64,000 bases of DNA, taken from contig NC_060247.1 of NCBI RefSeq assembly GCF_921293095.1, positions 114,347,111 to 114,411,110 on the forward strand, read 5' to 3'. A model generated the notes under the pieces. That model was given only the letters and a program-made list of their open reading frames with translations. It ran no database searches and was not told where the DNA came from. This DNA comes from Ischnura elegans (Eukaryota; Arthropoda; Insecta; Odonata; Coenagrionidae). Below, piece by piece: positions 32,901 to 45,402 of the stretch. Position 1 is the first letter of the stretch; the number at the start of each line of letters is the position of its first letter. A program made the translations under genes and the position numbers.

Positions 32901-35886
32901 TTCAGGAAAATTTTATTATTTAGAAGAAATTTAAAATATTAAAAAATATAAAATAATAATCTGAAATAGATATAAAAAATTATCTAATTTCCCAAAAACA
33001 AATTATAATTTGTGCATTTGATAATGAATGGATAAATTTTAATAAATTCAATCCTCAGTGAGTTGAGTTAGCGTAGCATCATTTTGTAATGAATAAAACT
33101 AGTTTTACTTAACCTTGAGTGATTTAAACACTCTACCCATTGGCAATAGTGCAATGATGTTAAAGTCAGTTAAAGACAAGTAAAAAAGCATACAAAATAA
33201 TATGTAAATGTTTTAGCCTCTGCATAAATTATAAGGAGTAATGTTGAAATTAGGAATTATTGAATACTTCACGACTCTTCCCTATGTTAAAGCTTGTGTT
33301 TCTTGACAGTACTTCTCAATAATATTATTTAATTATTACTATATAGTTACTGTCTGTAAAAAAAAAAGCAAGATACTCGAGTTTGAGGAGCTCTAGCGTC
33401 TAAACGAAGCAATCGATTTCAATGCAATAAAAATCATACGAAAGAGAATTTAGTTCTACGTTTTATCATGCACTTTAAAAATTCTTCGGCTCAATAGTAT
33501 TTCCTGTACTTAATTTTTTCTCAAAAAAGTACCCGTTTTTTGCACGTAAAATCAAGTTGCCCAACTTTGAGCGCTTGGCATTCCCGTAGCTTTCGTTCCT
33601 ATAACTTGCAATTTTGATATAAAGAAGCCACATCTATTACTAGCAGTTTGCCGAAAACAAATTGTTTATACCACAAAAATTAACGGAGTTATTGTAAACA
33701 ACGCAAACCTCTGCTAACTTCGAAACCAGTGAGTCAATTGAAAATTGATTGGTACTGTTGCCTTCCGTAGTAAGTGCAGACACTGATTAAGGCTGTTGTT
33801 TTTGGGGGTATGGGACAGTTCATAACTTTCCCTCGCACCTTGATGGTATGCAACACCTCTCAGCGATAATAAGTCTGAGATCTGATACGCCTAGACCAGA
33901 GGATTTCAATTAATCATCAATTATTTCAACCTTATTTGTTAAACTCATGAAATAGAAAATTTCATTGGAGCGCAACGTTAAAGATTACTATATTTCCAAC
34001 TTTTCCAGAAATTACGATGCTGTATGCCCATTAACCCTTTTGAGACTGTGGAGTTCTCTCCTTAGCATGACTGCTGGACTGAGACTGAGTTAAGAGACTC
34101 TTCCGTCCCCTCTGTGTGGAGCAATTCTGCAGGACATTCGTCAAGAAGGGTCTCGTGGATAATCACACACTCCAAGCACCAACCATTTTCGACCCTTCCT
34201 AACAGGGACTCCGAATTATCTCTGACTCCGAGGGTAGTTGGGCTTCCTCCTTTGGGGTTGATAACCCTACCAATGGCATTGGTTTGCAGTCAACTCATGC
34301 TTTGTTTATATGAATTAAGAGTATGGATAATTGTTGCTAGCACGTAAATTGCAGGCTTCAAATTGAATTCCTCATTTATTAAGACAATTGTTAAATTTTG
34401 AACAAAGCTCTACTGTCAATATCAACGGATATAATGCATCAACAATTTCGATGAGAATGTTTATAGTGAAATCGAGATATAAGTTGATGTTTATGGTAGA
34501 ATTTCGTTTAAAAATTGTAAACGCTGCTCAAAAGACAAAGACTTCAATTGTTAGTTCATATTTTTTGAGAAAGGAACAAATATTTATTTTGAAACGTGAC
34601 TGAATGAACAATTGCATGACCGCTGCCCCTTGCCACAAAGAGGGGTAATATAAGACATGGAGTTCGGGTAGGTAACTGCCCCCGGTTTGAGGGTACAGCC
34701 TAAGTCCCACTTTGTTAGGTCCCGAAACTAAGACTTTGCAAACTTGCCACCGCCATAAAAGGGGGAGGTCAAGGAAACATATTTTCGACATTTGATCGCC
34801 TGCGATGGAAAATCTCCGACGAAAATTTGCAGCTTTTGTCTTCCGGGTCAAGAAACGTCCTGCTGCATATTTTCGTCGTTTGTAGCATAAGCGTTAATTA
34901 CCCGAGGTGATTTTGGCAATTTTTGGACCCCCTCTTCCCACGTGAGATACCATGAGATTTGGCTCCGCCCCCTACATCTAAGCTCGTGTGACATTGTTCA
35001 AAATGCATATTTTCAGTGCTAATACATTAATCCATCATCATTGGATAGACTTCATTAAAAAAATTGCTTGATTATTTTTCTTCAATATTAGTTAAAACTA
35101 GCATTTAATTACTAAGATCGTAGTCTATAATTACATTTTACGCTGTTTGACAAGGGAAAAAACCAGTGACGTCATGGCAAAATTAGCAGTGCCAGAACGC
35201 ATTTCCCTTAACTTTTTTTACAAAAGAAATACTACTCTGTGTGTTTCAATTATTTCAGCAAATACAGAATGAACAAATCGAAAATTGGTTACAAATAATA
35301 TTAGAAATTTTGAGACACCAAAATTGATAAAAGTGTTGACTGTCTTTTCTTAACCACTGCCGTAACTGCGTTTCGGCACCATGACACCTCTGGTGTCAAC
35401 TGCATAACACAATAGTGCACATTGTCAAAAAGCGATTTTCTTCTTTGTGGTCTAATTTATAATGTGGGAACGGTATTTAAACCTTTCGCTGCTGTGAACG
35501 TATCCTAACATCCTCCCTGCCATGTGCTCAGCACTTTTGCCACATGTGACGGGTAGGTTTCCGGAGGGTGGGCCACAGTGAAAGGGTTAAAGTTCTTTTG
35601 ATGAAAAGTTTAGCTATCCATCTTCAATAATGCATGCATAATGTGGATGCAGGGTAATACACTATTCCACACCTCAAAAACTGAAATCTATGTTTCAACC
35701 ATTGCAAATTCAAAGATTAGGTTAATTTCAATTTGAAGAGGTCATTAGAAATAAGTAGTTAACCTATCAACATTGAACGCTACGAAGAGCACAATAAAAT
35801 ATTCTAGTCATGATGAGATGAACAAGTCACCTTTTCCACATTCTAACCAGTTTTCTGCATATTTTATCACTCTCTCCACTCTAGGA
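29941..35886. other. intergenic, no gene recognised
   Basis: AT-rich. 30470-30559 ends in gctacgccactg, like a hAT right end without a partner. 31479-31585 (cagtgctgtagttgggccgg) may be a short hAT MITE. No open frame shows a known domain. Confidence 0.4.
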
Positions 35887-36131
35887 CAGGGGTTCCAACC
35901 TTTTTTTCCTCATGTACCCCTCTATGCGCATATAACTAACACTGCAGCACCAAAAATGTAACGTGTACATTTTAAAACATAATATCACCATGGTTAGGAG
36001 AAAATTGCAGTTATAAATAATTGTTTAAATTGAGGGAATTTAGCGTCTGCCAATACTGATTATTTTTGGCATACCGACTGGTTCGTCGCTTACCCCCCAG
36101 AAGTACGAGTTCCACCAGTTGAGAACTGCTC
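35887..36131. mobile_element. hAT-type MITE, 245 bp
   Basis: The left end caggggttccaacctttttt is a classic hAT terminus. The right end agttgagaactgctc is its degraded inverse. Flanks ctctagga (35879-35886) and ctctaaga (36132-36139) are an 8-bp duplication with one change. Confidence 0.78.
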
Positions 36132-39100
36132 CTCTAAGAGATGCACGAGCACACATTTAAACACTTTACAGTGAAGGCATTTTTTTAGCCATGTAAACTA
36201 AGAGTAAAACCATGCAAGTACATATCTACAAAACTATGGTATAGCTACACAAAAAAGCTTAAATCCAGCCTTATACCCTTCGTTTTGCTGCTATAATAAG
36301 ATGGAATAATGTGGGGATTTTAGCAAGAGACTCTCACTTTAAGTGACAGGATTCCAATGGTGGGTGGTTGTATCTCATCACAGGTAAATGGAGAAATGAA
36401 GACACATGATTCAATCAATATGATTGTGTATTATTTTAATGAAAACATCAGCTGTATTTTCCAACAAAATACCTCCCTTAAGTGGCTACATTCCTCAAGT
36501 AAGAACTATCATCAGATAAAATACTTTGCCAGTAAAAAAATTCATTATTGGTTCAAGATCTAAAAAAATCTGAGAAGCACCTTATTAGTGCAATTGCATT
36601 TTTACAGCTACATTTCTCACTCAATTATTTTTTTTCAACATCACATCCACACACTATTCGGCCATGTGCATCCACAGGCAAAACATTTTAAAAAGGGCCT
36701 CTTAAATGTTTCATTAATGAAATTTAGACAGTTTTCCTTGTAAGTAGAAGACTCAACCACTTCCTTTCCTAAGCATTTTGATCACTTTTTTAAGGCATAA
36801 AATATAAAAATATTAACACTATTGACATAATTTCCATATGTACCATATGCACGCATATGTTCTGTAGTGTATTTTCATAAAATTGAACTGCTTAGTGTAG
36901 TAGTTAGGCACTGCGCAAGGGCAGTCACGCAACCTTCAGTGCGGCATTCTGTCATGGAGATAAAATTGATTGTCAGTAATCCACAGTTACATTCACCCAC
37001 AAGCAGATCACTAAGATGCAGAAAATGCAAAATCCACGTTGGCTGATACATAATGTCAGACGGTGAGACTGCCACTCCTCGATAAGGTCGTATCCAGCAG
37101 GAAAGAATTCCCGTCGAACACGAAAATCAACAGTCACAGCTTGCTGAGAAAAGTTTGCCTTTGCTATAGACCAGCCAACCAAATTCCGAGTGAATAAAAC
37201 AAAAGTGCACAAAAACATCTGGATCAATCACAACTGAATTGGGCTTTGGCTACACATTCAATTCACACACTCACACACAGAGACTCTCTCATCACACGCA
37301 AAAACATTCAGGCAAAGAGAGCACTAACGCATCAAATTAAGAAACGAGAACACTTTTCATTCAATTACACTCACGTATGCACATTTGTTTCCCTCTTTCT
37401 CTCTATCTCTCTTTCTCCATTTTTGGTATTTCGGCAGTTACATAAAACTAACTGGCAATGAGATATTGCAGTAAGGAACTCGTAACATAAAATATGAATT
37501 GTGCAATGATATCAGAGAGATTACTCTCAAATTTTACTTTCAGTCCCACCTACAAAGAGCTAAGAAATCCACTTCACAAGGGAAAAATGAACCAACAATG
37601 ATGATGCGTACTGAATTCCATTGAGGTTCATTATAGGGTACAATTTGTACATTGTCATTGGCATGATTATGATGCATTTAGTGGATAGTACGGCTCTCAA
37701 CATTTTTAAACAACCATGTTTTCCAACAGAACAATTAATGCCGGCTGAGACTTCAAGTGTTAACCAAACATGTACTTCTGCCAAGTACAAGCAAAATTCA
37801 CATACATACAGATACCACCCTGCAACAAGGAGTTATAGTCATCCCAGAAAGGAAAATTTCAATACGGTTTCCCATCCCCATGAGCAAATTCTATTGATGT
37901 GGCAGAATTTTTTCCCACTCATACATATTATTTCAATGTGTGACGATCAAAATGTAATGAATATTGCGATATGCAAAATACGCCAGCATGATGCCAAGGT
38001 GAGGGCAATAGCCTGAAGACAATATACGACATGTACCAAGAAAGCTAGGCAAAAAGGCAGAGTGAGATGTGGTGGAAAACCCAAATAGAATTCACAAACA
38101 ACAAGCAACGAACTCTATTACCTCTTCCTAATATATATATATCAAGAGTAGAGTGAGCACAAACAAAGAAGAGAGGTCCTAAAGGTTGAATGGGAGTTCG
38201 CTCAGCTGACAGCAAATCCCCAAGGCTTTCGGAAACTGTCCTAGACACATCGAATGGAAATAAATACCTCAATCATAGAGGACCATATTTAACTGAATAC
38301 AAGACGGAGTGTTTTTCCATAATTTAGCCACAGGAAAAATGGGTATAGCTTCTTATTTCCCAATAAAATAACTAAACGACTGATCACTACCAAGAGGTCA
38401 TTTCCTACAGTAGAAAGAGTGCAAACTTTCTATTGCCTCCGGGCATTTTCTGAAAAATGTGGACCCTTTGACTTATTATGCAAGAAAAAAAAAATTGAGG
38501 GAGAATTTCCTGAATTTTCAAGGATATTACAAATAAATTCATTTTTCCTGATATGAATACCAGAGACTAGAAAATTGTCTTATAATCATGTGAATGTAGT
38601 ATTGAATGTAGTAATTTATAGGTACCACGACATTTGCAATATCACAGTGAAGTCTATCTTTTCTCACAAAAGGAACCACCTAAAAAAATTGTTGGAAACG
38701 GATCAAACAAATAACCCGAGGAATGGAAAAAGAGAGAGGTAGAGTGAGAGAGAGAAACATTGTATGGATGCTAGCACTCCACCCATAAATTCCAGGTGAA
38801 GGGGTCAAAGTTCAATCAAAGAGGAGCATTGTTGGCACACTTAATGTTGGCACTATTTCCAATGGCTTTTGAAGGAGATTCAGGCTTTCAAAGTGGGCTC
38901 CAACGTTCAGAAAGGCTCATTTGCCTCATCACGGCATGCCACTCAAGATCTGATTTGAGGTCACAACAGTCAAAACACTGTTTCATGAGCAGTTTCCCAC
39001 GAGTGCTTTCTAACAATCACAGACAACAAGCATTACCTTGCGCACACACCCTACCACCTAATATTCCCGTCACTCCCACTTTCTCCACAGATCATCTTCA

Positions 39101-40690
39101 CAGAAAGACTCATACACGCGCAAATGCGTACCCCCATCCACCACGCAAGCAAGCACTGAAGCTAACCACCAGTTTGGTTCATCAAACTTCCAGCTTTGTC
39201 AACAATGGCCGCATTATGAACACTTCGGAGACCTCTCCTTTCAGAGGGGCATCAATTTCCTTTGGCTTGGTGGCGTCGTTATCCAAAAAGCTAATACAAC
39301 AAATACCTCTACTCACACATTTCATAGAGATTCTAACTTTCAACATTTTCTCAAAACAGTTTTGACAAATGTTTGTATCAATAATGACAATATACATATA
39401 TGTACAATTTCTACACAACTTGAACAATAACTTTTGTTTATGTACATAAACATAGTACCTCAATTTTGGCTAGCAACACAAATCAGGTTCCATCGAATAT
39501 CTCATGATAAAATATTGGGTTAAGTAAAAAATACAGTAAATAGTGAAATTATTGATAAGAGGAAGGCAAAGTGTATGACTTTCAAATCACCAAAGAAAAC
39601 TAGAATAAGGTCAAATCGACAATAACCTTCACGGGGGTTAAAGAAAAAAAATAAAAATAAATCAGCAGTGAGGAATAAAACTTCAATTTCTGTTCCGAAC
39701 AAGTTTCTCCAATTCTGTCGCTAAAATAACGAAAATGCTAGCCACAACATGATTGCAATCAGCCCTCAAAGTCTTCAACAAAAAGCCTGATTAAAGGAGC
39801 TCAGAGAGAATGCAAGAAAAGTCAAAAAGTAGCACACACGTATATGCTAGGGTGTTAAATCTGATCCATTTGAATGCATCCATATTCCATCAACTTAAAA
39901 AACGAAAATGAAAATTTTCATTCAGTTGAGCAACTTCAATTCAGCAACATCAGGACCCTGGCAATGACAGTTTTAAGTCTATGGGTGACGCATGCAAAGT
40001 CTGGTCCATTTCTCTAGTCTGCAGTATTTTCAATTAAAGAACTGAATTTCATACAACTGATCCCATTGACATGTCATGAATTCCAAACAATTTTATGAAG
40101 AATCTACACATTACCATGCAGTAATCACATATTTCTTAAGTCTTCAACTCTATCTGAGACAAGTACATATTCTTTCAAACTTGGTGATTGAAAAGAATAA
40201 TTATAAACATCACTACCATAATTTAAAATAATAATTGTTATGCTTTGCAGAAATTATAAGAAGAAATATGCTTCTTTCTCATCCAATGCTCTTTGTTAAT
40301 AAGATTCCAGTGTGCTTGATACCCTCAATTGATTCAGAATAATGAAAATGACTATCATAGGTAACAAAATCACAAAATTCTTCCTGTAATCAGTATTGCA
40401 AGCCAGACTCAAGAGTGGTACCCAGTAACAGCAATGAATGAAACAATAATGTGGTAAGAAACGCGTGTGTTTTCCATGATTTACCCTACAAAGTCAGTCT
40501 TGGCAATAATGCAAGATACAAAATGGGTGCTGATGGATTAGAATTTAAAGTGCTCAACTAAATCAAAAGTGAGAAAATTGATTTCACTGAAAAAGCTCCA
40601 CAAAATCATAAAGAGGATCATCACGAAGCAAACATTGCACCGAATGCAGTCTCCATCTCAAGTAAAGTATGTGTCCCTGACCTTGAATTA
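36132..40690. other. AT-rich intergenic DNA, no gene recognised
   Basis: Contains a short (AT)n tract (38130-38142) and a purine-rich GA tract (38728-38757). The longest open frame (38796-39365, plus, 189 codons) has no domain I know and is probably chance or non-coding transcript. Part may be a long hpo 3' UTR. Confidence 0.35.
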
Positions 40691-41398
40691 CAGCACACTC
40701 CCATTTATCTAGGCTAATGACGGGGAGAGACGAATAATCGGAAAACAAGGATAAACCAATCTTTCACTTTAATGACTAGCAATGTTCATAATTTACGTAA
40801 AACAAACAATATATTATTATTTGTGCAGTTATTCAGTCATTTTAGAGTGCTTTGACTCATTGATAGCTTTCTCCGCCAGTCCGCAATCTTTCTAGCAGTG
40901 ATAACATGGTTGCACTCGTATTATTACTGCTCCATATAAGACCGGACTTTAAAAACCAAGCATTAGCGGCTGCATGATCACGTATACAGAATAGCGATTC
41001 GCACAAATGCTTCAAAACCAATGCGCGGTGTTGGAAACTACACTGTCAGGCACCATGCCATGTACTCGCGTCTCGCAAAATTTGTCTGGGTTGCAACCGC
41101 TGCAGAACGTGTATCCTTGATCATGGAGTAAGGTCGCTCAATGCGAGGCTTGGAAAACAGGAACACAGAGCTCCCGTGAATGCAGCTAGCTTGCAATTGC
41201 TTATGTTTTACAAATGGGATTCTAATAGAAATAATAAGTCTGGTGAATCCTAGCATTAAAATATAGTAATTCAGGTGATTTTGCCTTTGGCTTAATTTTT
41301 TTTACTAAGATCACGGAAAATATTGAGTGAGAGTGAAAATTATGCACGGATAATCTGCAACACGGATATACTGCAGCCAGATAATCAGGAGTCTGCTG
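40691..41398. mobile_element. pogo/Tigger-like MITE, 708 bp
   Basis: Termini cagcacactcccatttatct and, inverted, cagcagactcctgattatct are flanked by TA (40689-40690, 41399-41400). They resemble Tigger ends. No transposase inside. 40740-40840 matches the truncated copy at 48500-48652. Confidence 0.8.
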
Positions 41399-44300
41399 TA
41401 TTCATTATGAGGGACTACAAACGCTAAGCACTTATCTCAATCCCTATTGAAATCTGTGGAAAATTAAGGTAACTTTCTGTTCCATTTCAGCATCCTAATC
41501 AGTTCCTCAAAGAAATCTCCTCGTAAAAAATTATAATGCAGTAAAGGATACAGCAACAAAGAGATTTATAAGGAGAAACCTATCCACCTGTGATGTGATG
41601 AGGATATTTACAAGAGCCAATGCCAATCACCAAACTTCCCTCCGTCATTAATTTCCAAAAATGCACACTCTGCCACACCTTTCATCATAATTTTTAAAGG
41701 AAATCACAAAATGTATTTGGTTTTTGACTAAGTGATCAGGGATCATTCGAGTTCTAGAGCTTAAAAGCACCACAAAGAATAGTGGCTCAAGCTATTATTT
41801 TACTGCTCCCACATTCAAGTCACATTCTACAGCATACTCAATTGATTACTCCCAATTTCTGAGTTTACCCAACTAGCACATTCTAATTGGCTCCAAACTA
41901 TCAGCAGTGCACATAAGAATGTGCTCACATGATCAGAACCTGGATTGGCATTTTAATACGTTCCACCATCCCTCGTGACAAAGACATCCTTACCCTAAAA
42001 TGTAAAATAAGTAATGCTGGAAATATCCCAATAAATGAATGCTAAAACTTAATAACGTAATATTGGCAAAATTGTATAATGACAGCATTATCAATTTTTA
42101 CACTCTTTCTCAGTGGCTTTATTTGGCTTAGAAAAATCGCGACCACCGAGATTGGCTTGAAAGAGAAATTAATGGCAGAAGTTAAGACCACTTGCATTAT
42201 GAGGGCAATACTAACAGAATGAGCTAGCAAAGGAAGGTTACAAAATCTCAACAGTTCATGTTCAAACTTTGCGGTGAGGTTTAATAATGAAATTATGAGA
42301 TATACAAACGTGTTTTGTTCAAGCATCCAATGGGTCTTAGTTTTGAGATATTATCAGTAGAAATTACAAGTAAATCACCTAGTCGCAAACAACCAAGGTT
42401 GTATTTCCATTATATGTATTATGATAAAGGTTCTATCATGGATTATATAAATCTAGGTATTTTACGAGTACTTTGTATTGATAATATCTCTAAAACCACA
42501 GCCCATTGGACGATCGAGCAAAAACACATCCCTTTAAATTTCATTTTTTATCACACTGCAAAGTTTGAACACAACCAGGTTGTGACACTTGATACATTCC
42601 TTGTAAGTAGAGGAGGGTACAGAAGTGATGCATTCATTGATGTGACTACAAGGAAGAGAGTAAAAATAATCAGACAGAATCCTACGATAACATGACGCTC
42701 ACGTCACCTCCAAACCTATCATACTAACCTAGTTCACCCTCAGCAGATTTCAGGCAGCCTATAACTTAATGTGGTTACATTTATGACCATTGACTCAAAA
42801 TTCCTGCATGTCAAATGAAAATCTAGGTTATTATGCCTCTCTCCTAAAAAATACCTCCACAATACAAACGGGAGAATGTTTCTTTGGTACTACTTTTTCT
42901 GTTATTGCTAAAATAGTTTTTTTTTCTTCCTCTTACCAAAGTACTCAGAAATATGATTAAGCCAACGGGCCATTTTGAAATACATCATTATCTTCTTAGG
43001 CAATGCTTTCTTATCGAAATATATGATAGGGGTTGACCTTCTGACTGTAAGTATTATCAGATTATTGCAACTTCCAGCAGCTTTGTAAATTATTGGTGGT
43101 CGCTTCATGATTACAATTAATAGCAGGAGTTGAGGTCAGGCACTTAAAAATGCCACACCTACTTGGGAGGTCGGCCATCTCAAACACATTCCACATGGCG
43201 TGGGCTAGAGGTGACCCAATGCCTACATGGCACAGTGAGGAGGCCCTTTGCAGTCAGGTATACCGGTGGCTAAATCAGAAGACTTACAACACATATGAAT
43301 AAACAATCAGCAAAAAAGCAACACTTGTTCAATGCACCTAATGGTAATTTTCAGCTCCACATGATCCTTTGAACTATGCACTCTCCTTCTCGGGAGCACA
43401 TGATTACCCTGCTTTCCCCAGAAATGAGGGAACCCAATATTTCACAATATCCTTATTGCAAATGATATTTTTTTCCTTTCATCCCATTGGCTGATTATTC
43501 ATAGGGGTTATCAAAGTACAAGCCAAACAAAACTTTTGACTAAAATATTTTGTCCTTATTTTGTTTTTCTGAGAAGTTAATCGATGCAACATGGTGAAAT
43601 TAATACATATTACTAAAAATTACTAAAAATGTAAATCAATTGATAAAAAAACTTATTCAAGTGCTACTGCAAGTAATGCAAGAGTATTCATTAATTCTGA
43701 ATTTAACCATCAAATTCCACCCATTTTATCATGAAGCCACAACTGATCAGTCAAAAAAAAAAAAAAAAAAAAAAACACTAACCAACCAACTGAAAATGCC
43801 AATTCAATGTGCATTTTAGCCTTCACCAACAGAAAGACATACTTGCACTACTTTTAGGAAGGATTTTCAAAGAAGTTAATTTAAACTATGCTAGCCTTAA
43901 TTCCCCAAAGAGCGATCAGTTTGCACAAGTTCTAGGGTATAACTAAACAATTAATTAAGGCTAAGGAAATCAGTCAGAATATGTTGGAGGAAGTGTATGC
44001 ATGAATAAATTACTTTCATATTGACTACTAAAAAATTGACACCATAATGGAAAAGTAAATACGACAGGCAACATAAAAATGACAAAAAAATACATTTAGA
44101 GCACGAGAGCCCTCATGAAAATAATGAAACACTAATTTAAATATAGTAATTAAAAGCTAAAATAATTAGCAACATATTCAGACTCATGGCACTGACAGCA
44201 TTAAAACCTCTAGGAAACAATAATTACTGGCTGACTTACTGAAATAAAGATGAATAATATGATCTTATGCTTTAAAAAAAATTCAAAAATTACAGCAACT

Positions 44301-45243
44301 AAAAATATCGAAAGGAAAAATTTTCATCAAAGTTAGGAACCTAAATGAGGATTCAGTTAGTAATTAGATAATTGAATCCTGCACCAGAGCGACACTACTG
44401 ACACATACTTCGGCCAAACGACTAGCATCTCAGCGTGGCCTAGACGGTGAGCCAAGAGCAATTTCCTGATGGAGCAGCAGTAATGATCAGGTTAACATAG
44501 CCACCCCTAACACTGCATCTATGAACAAGACACAGCCATACTTCAAAGCATTATAATAGGAACATTGTTGCAATAACCTTTTGACTGAAAAAACCCTAAT
44601 TGTCTGACCTCCATCTGCGGTTGTGTTCGAGATGATCACCTCCTACAGAAGCCCACACAGTAAAAACCCTCAACTAAGGCAACAAGACATCCTTACAACT
44701 CACTTGAGCATAAGTTCCGGATATCAGGTACAGAATATCCCTGCACAGCTTCCCCTCAATGGGTGACTCCGATTCTGATCACCTCGACCCTGCTTGCGTT
44801 AAAAATGTTCACTAGTACACACACTCAATTAATATTGAAAAATAGAGGCTATGAATGATAATCTTGGTGTGAGGTTGTGAGGTACTGGGAAATAAGGTAA
44901 ATTATTACAACACTCATTCTTTTTCCGAATGGCTTGAATACCTATCACTCCTTTAACCTTAATTGCGCCACTAAAAAAATGAATAGATCATGACGCTTTC
45001 TCAATCACAAGGCTTTAGAATAGAAACCTGAAAGTCAATTCATATTTTGACGCACATATGTACAAATGAACCCAACTGCTGATGGTAGCGCCACTGAAGT
45101 TCAATGGCAGTCGACGGGTCATGCATGCATGCACCCTAGGTGAGCCGAAGACAATGGCACGGAGTCCCTCCCCCGTCCACAGAACCCTCGTGCTGACTGT
45201 GTGATCAAAACACGTCCATGGCCAAAAGGCACACACTTGACCA
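41399..45243. other. hpo 3' flank or long 3' UTR
   Basis: AT-rich, with a 23-base poly-A run (43753-43775) and no gene seen. Downstream of hpo on its strand. I see no obvious AATAAA close to the stop, so the transcript end cannot be placed. Confidence 0.35.
43753..43775. repeat. poly-A tract (23 A)
   Basis: Uninterrupted run of A on the plus strand. Could be a retroposon tail, but no body is recognisable next to it. Confidence 0.9.
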
Positions 45244-45402
45244 TTAAAAGTTCTGCTGTCGCTTCCTCTTCTGGTCCATGGCGTCCAATATGGGCTGCCT
45301 CTTGGTTTGGTAGCGGCGACGCAGTTCATCTATCTCCCGTTCCATCTCGGAATCCAAATTGGCCATCCTCTGCTGCAAGTCTTCGTAGCTCAAAAATTTC
45401 AA
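45244..45402 (-). CDS. hpo: hpo exon 10: SARAH domain and stop
   Basis: The acceptor is attttcag; TAA is at 45246-45244. The 52 residues start [17 protein letters not shown], contain [20 protein letters not shown] and end KRKRQQNF. This is the SARAH dimerisation helix that pairs with itself and with Salvador and RASSF. I saw no AATAAA on the minus strand within 500 bp past the stop. Confidence 0.96.
   Translation of the reverse strand: MKFLSYEDLQQRMANLDSEMEREIDELRRRYQTKRQPILDAMDQKRKRQQNF

Noticed and set aside
38796..39365. 189-codon open frame, the longest outside known genes
   Set aside because: No domain, signal peptide or splice context that I recognise; His/Ser/Thr-rich translation typical of chance frames in AC-rich DNA.
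42315..42695. 126-codon plus-strand open frame
   Set aside because: No recognisable motif, no GC shift like that of the true exons here, and it lies in AT-rich flank.
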